Shown piece after piece: positions 11,461 through 32,334 of a stretch of DNA of 32,334 nt. Origin of the DNA: Branchiostoma floridae. Lineage: Eukaryota; Chordata; Leptocardii; Amphioxiformes; Branchiostomatidae. Both the position numbers and the translations under genes were made by a program. How positions within the stretch are numbered: position 1 is the stretch's first letter; every line of letters starts with the position of its first letter. The notes beneath the pieces are model-generated. The model did not search any database. It saw nothing but the letters and a program-made list of their open reading frames with translations, and was not told the origin of the DNA. Location of the stretch: contig NC_049980.1 in the NCBI RefSeq assembly GCF_000003815.2, positions 4,877,555-4,909,888 on the forward strand, written 5' to 3'.

Positions 11461-12504
11461 TTGTTACCAAGACTAATTCTTAACAAAGACACCAAATGGG
11501 TTTTGATTTGAGGAAAGCAAAGTTTAACATAACTTTGAACTAAACATAGCTTGGTCACCAACAGAAATTTCAAAAGAAAGGTTACCATACTATTCAACTA
11601 AATGTTATATCTTGCAACTACCTCTAGGTGCCATGAACCCAAAAAAATATCTTGTTTTCCTTAATCAAGAAAGTTAAGAAATATATTCTAGTATATCTTA
11701 AACATTACCACTTGAAAAACAAGAAGCATCTCTCTTAAGCTTTTTGAATAAGGAAAACATACCATTAAAGAATTTTATGCTTCAGTTGTAACTTTTTGTT
11801 TTGATTTCTTGATTTTATAATTTTTCAAACCTATATTTGATCAAGTAAGTGAAGAAAAGAATTCTTGTATCTTCTTAAACATAACCAAGAAAATCAAGAA
11901 TTATCTTTCTTAAACTTTCTGGATAAGGAAAAGAAGAACATTTGTGAATTTTATGCTTGTCATATCTTGGTTTACAGTTTCTTTTTTTCTTCTTTTTCTT
12001 AACATTATTTGGTCAAGAAAGTGAAGAAAAAAGTTCTTGTATCTTCTTAATTGTTAGAAAGAAAAACAAGAATCATCTTTCTCAAACTCCCTGGATAGGA
12101 AAATCAAGAAAAGTCAAGAATGTTCTTCTAGCAAACCAAGATTTTATGTAGAAATTGAAAATGACAAGATTAAAGATCTTACGGTTAGAATCTATGGAAT
12201 ACTCTGTTTGATCTTAGAGAAAATGAATCTTATGGGAAGATTGAAAAATAAAGTTTTTCTTAAATTTCCAGAAAATTCTTGTTGGCAAGTATCTTAATAG
12301 AAATACTTTCTTCACTTAAGAAAAAATAGAGAAAAACTCTTTCTCCAAGAACCAACATACAGAGATTTTGCAGAGGGTTTCTTACATTCCTTGAATTTTC
12401 TTTACCGAAGAAAATCTTTCTCTCCATAAGAAAACAAGAAAAATAAGAAAAACCATTTTTGGTAGTGTATGCATGCAAATACCAATGTTTATGAGTAAAG
12501 ACAC

Positions 12505-12760
12505 TCTTTTTACACAACCACAGCTTTATTTCCACCGATGTTTCGGTGACCGTCTGTCACCTTCCTCAGGGCAATTTTGACTGGTTTAATTGTACTGCAG
12601 TATTGTTATCAACCTAGGTGGAGTGAGGAAATTAACCTGAATTGTCAGTGCTTTTCCCATAGAGAAGTAATGAAAAATTGGCAGCATGTCGGGGGAATCG
12701 AACCTAAGACCTATGGGTTCTGAGCCAAACATCCTATTAAACAACGTGCAAGTTGTCACA
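12505..12760 (-). repeat. tRNA-like (SINE-type) fragment with a C(T)GAGGA-stem-GAAAC motif
   Basis: On the - strand, about 12750-12695 reads like a decayed tRNA: a TTTGGCTCAGAACCC anticodon-arm-like segment is followed by GGTTCGATTCC, a good B-box. The T-stem does not pair, so this is not a functional tRNA gene. It continues into a unique body and then CTGAGGA, a GGTGAC/GTCACC stem and GAAACATCGG at about 12570-12530. A SINE or Penelope-type remnant is possible; the assignment is weak. Confidence 0.35.
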
Positions 12761-12784
12761 AAAATTGCCTGCTACCCATACAAC

Positions 12785-12858
12785 TCGTGCACCGCGGTTT
12801 CTTCAGCCTCAGTGTCATTGAAACTCTGGACTCAAGCTGAAGAAACCGCGGTGCACGA
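12785..12858. repeat. Perfect 23-bp inverted repeat (hairpin)
   Basis: The arms at 12785-12807 and 12836-12858 are exact reverse complements, 23 bp each, with a 28-bp spacer. The arms centre on CCGCGG within GTGCACCGCGG. The surrounding 100 bp contain no coding frame. Confidence 0.9.
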
Positions 12859-13126
12859 ATGAGCTGCTGAGGGTCACGTCGGGGTCAGGCGGAACAGACA
12901 ACAACAACAATCTGCAGAAGATGGCGGCCCGGTGTTTTTTGTAAATTATAGAGCTTTGTTGTTTCAGGCCCTGTCGTGGATTACCTTTGGGCTTCTGGAG
13001 TTGTTTTTATCGCCCGTCCAAGAAGGTAAGGGAATTGGGAAGGTAGGGAAAGGAAGAATCCGGCCCGACTAGCAAGAATAAAGTCTGGAGGAACAAAAGT
13101 TGGATCCGGGGAACGGGGTGAATCTG

Positions 13127-13915
13127 CGGTATGCCTAAACACCGCAAACGAGCGCAAACGAGCGCAAACGGGTCTATTATGCAGTATTCATGGGACAACG
13201 GCCTTGTTTGACGCTCTAAATACACTATAAGCACATTGTCTGTGCGATATTTAATTAAAAAAACGGCAAATTATAAGTATTTACCCCTTTTTTTTAATAG
13301 TTATTCCGCTTGTTTCAAGTTCGAAGGGATTTCTGGCCGCCATCTTGGATCTTCCGTGTTAGGGGTCTGGATGGGAAAATTGCACTTTGGCACTATCTTT
13401 TGAGTCAAAAGTGAATGAGATTATCTTCAAAATTAGGGAGATGAAGAGCGATAGCTCTGATGACGTAGCCGCGGTTTTTGACATTTTTTAGCTAGGGTTA
13501 TGGGTTGCGAGACCGAGCGCTCCAGCCCCCCGTGAAAGTGAGTGTTAGCCGTACGCATATACGAGTGATGGGCATTGGAATCATGCCACCGTGGATTTTT
13601 GACATGTTTTAGCTGTCAAAAGCACCTGCGCCAAGCCATGAAGGTATTTTCTAAGTAAATAAGGTACCGATAATTTCCCCATCTAGACCCCTTACACGGA
13701 TGATCCAAGATGGCGGCCAGAAATCCTTTCGAACTTGAAACAAGCGGAATAACTAAAAAAAAAACTGGTAAAAACTTATAATTTGCCGTGTTTTTTAATC
13801 TCTCATTGCACAGACAGTGTATTTAGAGCGTTAAACAAGGCCATTGTCCCATGAATACTGCATAATAGACCCGTTTGCGCTGGTTTGCGCTGGTTTGCGG
13901 TATATAGTCAGACCC
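13127..13915. mobile_element. Long-armed foldback element (789 bp) with 9-bp target duplication, Mutator-like
   Basis: The arms at 13127-13376 and about 13681-13915 (about 250 and 235 bp) are extended imperfect reverse complements, including ACCGCAAAC(G/C)AGCGC words near the tips and the GGCCGCCATCTTGGATC block near the loop. The 9-bp direct repeat GTGAATCTG flanks the pair at 13118-13126 and 13916-13924. Long terminal repeats plus a 9-bp duplication fit the Mutator (MULE) superfamily. No transposase is encoded; the ~300-bp loop is non-coding. Confidence 0.78.
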
Positions 13916-13964
13916 GTGAATCTGGACAGCGTCTAGGTCTGGGCTTCTCGAGGTCATGTTATAT

Positions 13965-15165
13965 CAGGGCTTTAGCCAGCGTCCGTTTTTCCGTCAATTG
14001 ACGGAAATTTGCTGCGTGTGACGGAAAAAAATTTCAACCATTCCGTCAACCTTGACGGAAAAAAATCGTTGATTGAAGCAAGGAGGCGAAGTTGAAAAGA
14101 GGGAAGCTACGGCTTGGGGACGCCCGGACAGCCCATTGTCGGAAAGCCACACACTGTTTGTTTTGCTATTGTCATGATTGTAGACGATTGTGTGTCGGCA
14201 CCCTTTCGCATACGATAATCTCATTAAAAACCCGTTTTTCAAGGTCTCACTCCTAGAACAGTGCATTCTACGAACTTTGTTTGGAATCTTGACACTCATC
14301 AAAACCTAACTTGTACGCTAGCGTGCCGGGGCTGGCGGCCGTACAAATTATTTTCGCTCGCCCAGCCGCGCCGCTTGCGACAACGCAAGGTGCCAGTCGC
14401 AGCTAAAAGAACCGGCACATCATGCTATCCAGAAATAGTTTGATCAAAAACATATTCTTTAGGATCTAAAATGTTGCACGGTTCTCTTCAGCGGGAATTT
14501 TGTTTTTGTTTTGACGAGAAAACGCTAATTTTGCAGCGACACAGATGAGATACCCACGCCACGTTGTTGTTATGGCACACTTCCGGGTTAATTGAACGCC
14601 TATATTCCCCCAAATGCACCATAAATCAGTATATGAATGAATGTTTTCTCAAAAGAGTATTTGAGTAATTGTGTTCCTAATTAGAAAATTGTCGTGTAAT
14701 AGAAAAATATAGCGTTCTCCTGCCTTTACAAATGTAACATTTTCAAACAAATAAAATATTTGAACGCTGGTGCGCGCGGTGCATCGTGGGTCGGTATCCA
14801 TAGCTTTACCAATCAGAGCGCGGGATCTGGGGAGACGCCCCTCCAGATGTTACGACCAACCAATCAACAGTGCGTATTGAGAATATGTAATGTTAGATTT
14901 GCATACCCCGCGAGTTGATTTTAGCGCCGTGATTTTGCGGGGAAAACGCAAAGAAACGATGTTTTACTGTTCACATTATTACAAAACGTCAGCGTGGTGT
15001 CATATTTTCTCCCAATGACAACATTTATATCGGACGAGGTAGACATTTTTGCAGTCAATGACGGAAATTTTTACGCGATGACGGAAAAAAAAAGATTCTT
15101 GACAAGAATTTTCCGTCAATGGGAATTGGCTGACGGAAAAAAATCTCGAGCTGGCTAAAGCCCTG
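13965..15165 (+). mobile_element. Non-autonomous hAT-like DNA transposon, copy 2 (1201 bp)
   Basis: Same 16-bp perfect terminal repeats and same length as the copy at 3396. It is flanked by its own 8-bp duplication TGTTATAT at 13957-13964 and 15166-15173. I see no base differences from the other copies in the stretches compared, including the A9 run before GATTCTTGACAAG. It lies only 40 bp from the right end of the Mutator-like foldback. Confidence 0.92.
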
Positions 15166-15173
15166 TGTTATAT

Positions 15174-16140
15174 TACATTATAAGTGAGGTATATAGGATT
15201 GCAGGACTTTCAATTTGACTCGACCATAAAAATCCCCCTTTCCCAGCATAGAGAACCTTTGGCCATAAATATCGAATCATCGAGCCAAAGTTAACGTTAA
15301 CTCAAGAGATGCAAAGAATAAAACGTAATGTTACCACTCCAGAATATATTCCCCCCCCCCCCCCCCATTCACACATTATCTAGTACACATATCTCTAAAA
15401 CGATGCTTCTTACCTCCAAAGAATAAGAAATAGTAAATCTTTAACGTCACAAGCTTGCAGTCGATCATTTTGCACAGTTTGTCTTGGCTTCTGTCGCACA
15501 CGTGAAAACCAATCAATGCAAGAGGTCATCCAAAGGTAAGACTATTACATTCGTAGAAAAGGGGGCAGAGGCCAATATATGCTAGGCAGAATATGATTGT
15601 AACCAACATTATAATCTAAGAAAAAAATATATTTATTCATCATTAAATGTTATTTTAATAGTTTTTTCTTCTATTCTGGTACCTTGAAATCAATAACAAT
15701 TGTTTCTAGTCTTTAATTAATCCCCTTTACTAGGTCGACCAATCCAGTTTGACCCTGGGGTTATGGGGTTACTTCAGGTTATATGAGAACCCGATTACCA
15801 CATTTTGTGCACAGAATGTACGCTTGCAGTATAGAGGAAGGGCCTACAATATACATGTGCACTGGACTTCACCGACCACACAGATAAATACTTACCTTAG
15901 GTAACGTTATCATCTATAGCATCCTTCGTTAAAACACACACACACACAGAGAAACAAATAAACACAGATAAAAATTCGTATCTATATGAGCATGTAGGAA
16001 CTACTCAGAGTGTGAACACTACCGTTATAGCAGAATCTCATTGACTGACCTTTGGTCCGCTCCCTAAGAGCGGAGTAGCGACCGGACCTTAAGGTCCACT
16101 CTCACTACACTCGCGTCACGCAAGCGTCGCTGCGGGGTTC
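15174..16140. other. Intergenic stretch with low-complexity tracts
   Basis: No coding sequence is recognised. It contains a run of 16 C at 15351-15366, a CACACA microsatellite near 15933-15948, and a GC-richer segment of short inverted repeats at about 16055-16135 (for example GACCTTAAGGTC). A CACGTG E-box lies at 15499-15504. This is distal 5' flank of the protease gene. Confidence 0.5.
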
Positions 16141-16199
16141 GTTCATTGTGTCACTGTTGTGTTATATTTTCGCCGATTTTCTGTTGCGCTCACACTTAC

Positions 16200-16420
16200 T
16201 TGGGGATACAAACTTTGCCACGTTTGGGATTGTGTTCTCGCCACAAAAGCGCCACCTACATCGGCTACATATAGCGGCGGAAAGCAGAACTCTAATCAGA
16301 AACTCTGAGGTAGGTGTCTGATAGACGCCGAAACGTAAGCACAGTAAGTATATCCTGGTTGTGTGCAATAATTCTCCTATATGCTATATTCTACCAACCT
16401 GATGAAATTTTTTTTGGGAT
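16200..16420 (+). repeat. Dispersed repeat with GAAACGTAAGCACAGTAAG core, upstream copy
   Basis: The block TGTCTGATAGACGCCGAAAC followed by GTAAG...TCCTGGTTGTG matches the right arm of the foldback at 26127-26389 in the protease gene. Both also share a GCCACCTACATCG word (inverted here relative to the other) and end near an AACCTGATGAA word. This is a decayed copy of one family. Confidence 0.55.
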
Positions 16421-16479
16421 AAAGCTTACGGACGCTGGTTTCAAAGAATCAAACGGCAATATTTTGAACATTGTTTACT

Positions 16480-16665
16480 TGGCCGAGTAGTCTGTGCAAC
16501 GTTTGACCTTTCACCTGTCATCACCTCTTGCTCAGTTGCAGGCGTGTCTAATTGAGCGGCACCAAGAACCACACGGCGTCGTCCTCTTGTTCTGAACAAC
16601 ACGCCCTCTTCTCGCCCTGATCCTGAACACTGTTGTACAGAGGGTCTCCTCCGATCCCTGACACT
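16480..16665 (+). promoter_or_regulatory. Probable promoter and 5' UTR of the cathepsin D-like gene
   Basis: This segment upstream of the ATG is repeat-free and less AT-rich than its surroundings. No TATA box is evident. There is a CACCTGTC E-box-like word near 16512 and an initiator-like CTCAGTTGCA near 16531. The context ACACTATGA has A at -3, favourable for initiation. The transcription start cannot be fixed from sequence alone. Confidence 0.4.
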
Positions 16666-29956
<13,291 letters not shown>

Positions 29957-29970
29957 CGGCCAACATTTAA

Positions 29971-30564
29971 GCTAAGGCCACAGCAAGTAGATTTTATGGA
30001 TGACATCAGCGCGCGCGTTAATTTTCGCCTGATTTCAGAAAAAAAAGGATTTTTTTTCTTCGGAGATGGTCAACATGAGAAAGTACCAAAATGGGCAAAT
30101 ATGTTGCGTTGTAGGGTAATGGTTGTACTTGTAGAAGTGACACTTGCGAGGTACCCAGGACTGTAGTTGTAGAAATGAAACGTATTGGATAGTTGTAAAA
30201 GTGACACTAGCCAGGTAGCCATGATTGTAGTTATAGAGGTGAAACTAAGAGTTTAGTTAGATAGTTGTAAAAGTGGCCCTATATGGAAGCCATGAGTGTT
30301 GTTGCCATGATTGTAAGTGATACCAGTCTACCACACTAGTGTCACCTTTACTACACTAGTACACGTCTTGAATACGAAATGAATGCCTTGTAGGCTGTGA
30401 TACCATGTTTCGTCGCTTCAATTCATTTTTTTTACGTTTAGTGCGTATATTTGGAAAATTTAGCCATCTTGTTTTTTTTTTACCCATCTTGTTTTTTTCG
30501 CCCTATCTCACTATTTTTGCCATCTGCAGAGGATGTCATCCATAAAATTTACTTGCTGTGGCCT
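29971..30564. mobile_element. Inverted-repeat element starting 14 bp after the stop codon
   Basis: CTAAGGCCACAGCAAGTAGA followed by TTTTATGGATGACATC at the left is mirrored at about 30530-30564 (GATGTCATCCATAAAATTTA then CTTGCTGTGGCC). The loop contains a degenerate minisatellite (about 30120-30345) with units of about 67-72 bp built on AGTTGTA(A/G)AAGTGACAC. No coding. It likely provides the 3' UTR of the protease gene. Confidence 0.7.
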
Positions 30565-30877
30565 AAGGGCACAACCCACCGTACGTGCAAATACGTGCTG
30601 TCTACGTGCCAAAACGTGGGCAATCTTTTGGGATCCGTAAGTGGCAAGTACCGCCTCCGTACGAACTCGTAGGGAATCCGACGGATTTTGGAGCACGCAG
30701 ACACGCCGTAGAACTTTGCGTGCAGGCAAAACTTTGTGTGCCATCGGGCTGCGGATTCGCCCCCCGTACGTGCCAGTACGGGCGACGCGCCTGCTCTGTA
30801 CAGCCTGAACGTTTTCAGACATGGCCTCTAAAAAAAACGTACGGACAAGTTGCACGTACGGCGGGTTGTGCCCTTAG
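30564..30877. mobile_element. MITE with TAAGGGCACAACC termini, abutting the previous element
   Basis: The ~27-bp inverted termini beginning TAAGGGCACAACCC(A/G)CC at about 30564 and 30877 differ at about one position. The interior is GC-rich with many CGTACG/ACGTGC words. Open frames of 102-114 codons on both strands reflect this composition and lack recognisable domains. No clear target duplication. Confidence 0.78.
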
Positions 30878-30879
30878 CT

Positions 30880-31262
30880 TCAGAATAATGTAACACACCT
30901 TTTACCCACGGGGTAACCTTAGATACTCGTTGTTTCAGAGTGTAGTGGTATCATGTCGATGGACGATGTTTTCAAACTGCAATTTTTATTGAAGGCATCT
31001 CGGTTGGCTAAATTGGCATTTTGACCTTCCACTGTTTTCTTATCAATGAATTAAGAACGAATGGAGCCGTAACGAATGTTGATAGATGGGCATTAAAGAA
31101 TTCTAAATCTGATTTTTTCGGGGCCTAATTGATGACGTCATCATTTTGATTGCCTCTGATATTATTTTTTCTATGACAAAATACAGCACTTTGGTACATA
31201 CCACTGTAATGAAACTTCGTTTTTCGTTGCATAATGATAAAAGCTACAAACTCGCGGTTGCG
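30880..31262. other. Downstream region, no clear element
   Basis: AT-rich, no coding sequence. No AATAAA occurs close to the stop codon; the nearest polyadenylation-like word downstream that I see is ATTAAA near 31092, about 1.1 kb after the stop, so the end of the transcript is unresolved. Confidence 0.4.
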
Positions 31263-31371
31263 CAAACTGATATCTACTAACGATCTGTAGTTATTAAGAA
31301 TTAATTTTTTTGTAATTAGATGAAAACAAACATTTTCTAATTACTACAGATCATTAGTAGATATCAGTTTG
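31263..31371. repeat. 34-bp inverted repeat with ~41-bp loop
   Basis: The arms at 31263-31296 and 31338-31371 (CAAACTGATATCTACTAA... and its complement) differ at about two positions. Likely a small foldback MITE. A shortened copy of the CGACTTGATATCTCT repeat follows from about 31375. Confidence 0.8.
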
Positions 31372-31374
31372 AAA

Positions 31375-32039
31375 CATTGTCCGTCGACTTGATATTCCTT
31401 TTTTCATTTTTATTGCATTTCACATACATGCGAAAAGATTGATAAAGTAGAGGAAATGAGTATGCGTCAACCACGGATAAAAAACAATATATGGAAATAC
31501 AATTTGAACAACAACGTAAATATAAGCACTATTGATCTATTATATGAACATGGGGCTATAGCAAATGACAAATGAATATAACGCCAGTATAAAAGTGAAT
31601 ATAAAGAATAGTTATTACCATTTGGGGGGAGCAAGGAGGTTAACTTTTTTAATTAAAATTCAGTTTGGAAGGGGGTGATTAAGGACTAGAAATATATCGG
31701 TGCATTTAAAAGGAATTTTCGGATGCGTATACTAACCATCTGATCGGCTATAAGATTGAATAGATCCAAATAGTGTTAACCTTTTCTTTCAAGTCACGAG
31801 TACTATTCTCTCAGTGACAGATGCAGAACGTACTCAGTAGAATTTTTCAGCTAGCAATTTAGAAAAGCAAAGGGGCTTCAATAAACCAAATCCAATGTTT
31901 TCATTTATAATACAATGTACCAAAAATACTTAATAGTTCAGACGTGGCACCGAATGTAAATTCAAATTTACCAAGTAGATGCTTACCATGTGAAAGTATA
32001 TTGATATATGCTAACTCTGGGAAAATGATTTTTCCAAAA
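31375..32039. other. AT-rich flank, no clear gene
   Basis: Apart from the third CGACTTGATATTCC-type repeat copy (to about 31490), nothing is recognisable. Short open frames on the - strand have no domain. Confidence 0.4.
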
Positions 32040-32135
32040 AAACTTTTTTGGTTGTAAGGCCAGGTTGATTTGATTATAAGGATGACATCCGCGCTCGCAC
32101 CAATTTTCGGCCATTTCCAAAAAAAAAAAAGAAGT
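32040..32135 (+). repeat. Terminal copy of the GGATGACATCCGCGC MITE family
   Basis: TTGATTTGATTATAAGGATG and then ACATCCGCGCTCGCACC and TTTTCGGCCATTTCC match, in order, parts of the repeats at 23246-23668 and 29985-30060. The second end is not found in the window. Confidence 0.5.
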
Positions 32136-32309
32136 TTTCGACCACACAATAAATTGTGCAAAGCAGCTGTAAAATGAGCACAAATATTCCGTAGATTAAA
32201 AAAAAAGTATCAGAAAACAGATAACTAATGCCATTTATAGAATGCCAAAATGAATCTAAAGTCAAAGAATAAGATGTGAAAGGACGGAAAGAAAAAAAAT
32301 CTATTTTGG

Positions 32310-32334
32310 TGGGGGAGGTACCAGTACAGAAAAT
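32310..32334 (+). mobile_element. Start of a GGGTGGGTA-type MITE cut by the window edge
   Basis: GGGGGAGGTACCAGTACAGA then AAAT resembles the left end of the element at 7793 (GGGTGGGTAACGGTACAGAA then AAT). Only 25 bp are present. Confidence 0.4.

Larger units (their letters stand above)
9226..12470. mobile_element. Putative large AT-rich foldback element (~3.2 kb)
   Basis: The left end at about 9226 reads CACTACCAAAAATG and continues into an ATTCTTATTT block. The right end near 12454-12470 reads CATTTTTGGTAGTG with the complementary block before it. Both tips are flanked by TA, compatible with a TA target duplication. The interior flanks are dense in TTCTTG and CAAGAA words. The left part shows units about 216 bp apart (compare about 9516-9600 with 9732-9820); the right part shows units about 174 bp apart (from about 11685, 11861 and 12033). 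No coding sequence is seen. The extent as a single element is an inference from the matching tips. Confidence 0.55.

Noticed and set aside
9290-12450. Dense GAA/TTC words resembling heat-shock elements
   Set aside because: They follow from the AAGAA/TTCTT composition of the foldback and are not in regular nGAAnnTTCn arrays near a promoter.
12690-12750. Possible functional tRNA gene on the - strand
   Set aside because: A B-box is present but the T-stem, anticodon stem and acceptor stem do not pair.
30511-30893. Overlapping frames of 102-114 codons on both strands
   Set aside because: They arise from the GC-rich, CGTACG-rich interior of a MITE and have no recognisable domain.

Overview
This window is eukaryotic genomic DNA. 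It holds one spliced protease gene on the + strand, one broken transporter gene on the - strand, and a large amount of transposon-derived and satellite DNA. The protease is a nine-exon cathepsin D-type gene. The gene structure, the range of short inverted-repeat elements, LINE tails and foldbacks, and the compact introns fit an invertebrate deuterostome. A cephalochordate (amphioxus, Branchiostoma) is my best guess, but it is an inference from style and not a proven identification. Two runs of exactly 100 N (20546-20645 and 24762-24861) are scaffold gaps of conventional length.

Layout from left to right. Positions 1-5305 are a tandem array of ~193-bp units. It runs in one orientation to ~1925 and in the opposite orientation from ~1975, so the whole array is a giant inverted repeat. 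A 1201-bp hAT-like element is inserted in it at 3396-4596. Positions 5589-9024 (- strand) carry an MFSD6-like major facilitator gene piece whose coding exon is split by a 2745-bp inverted-repeat element (5950-8694). That element is flanked by a 7-bp target duplication, and conceptual removal restores the reading frame. Positions ~9226-12470 look like a long AT-rich foldback built of degenerate AAGAA/TTCTT-rich tandem units. Positions 12500-13110 hold a decayed tRNA-like B-box sequence and a perfect 23-bp hairpin. Positions 13127-13915 are a 789-bp long-armed foldback with a 9-bp target duplication (Mutator-like). Positions 13965-15165 are hAT copy 2.

The cathepsin D-like gene runs from the ATG at 16666 to the TAA at 29956. 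Nine exons join in phase to give 398 residues: signal peptide, propeptide, both catalytic motifs (DTGSS and DTGTS), the flap tyrosine, three conserved disulfide pairs and two N-glycosylation sites at the cathepsin D positions. Its introns hold most of the repeat load. Intron 1 contains a tandem array that appears to derive from the exon 1/intron 1 junction, a LINE fragment, hAT copy 3 and a deleted mariner nested between inverted repeats. Intron 3 contains partial copies of the exon 3/intron 3 junction. Introns 4, 5 and 7 contain MITEs. The stop codon is followed within about 14 bp by another inverted-repeat element, so the 3' UTR is probably transposon-derived.

The three hAT-like copies have the same length and terminal repeats, appear identical by eye, and each has its own 8-bp target duplication. 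This points to very recent mobility. No RNA gene, operon or CRISPR array is supported.
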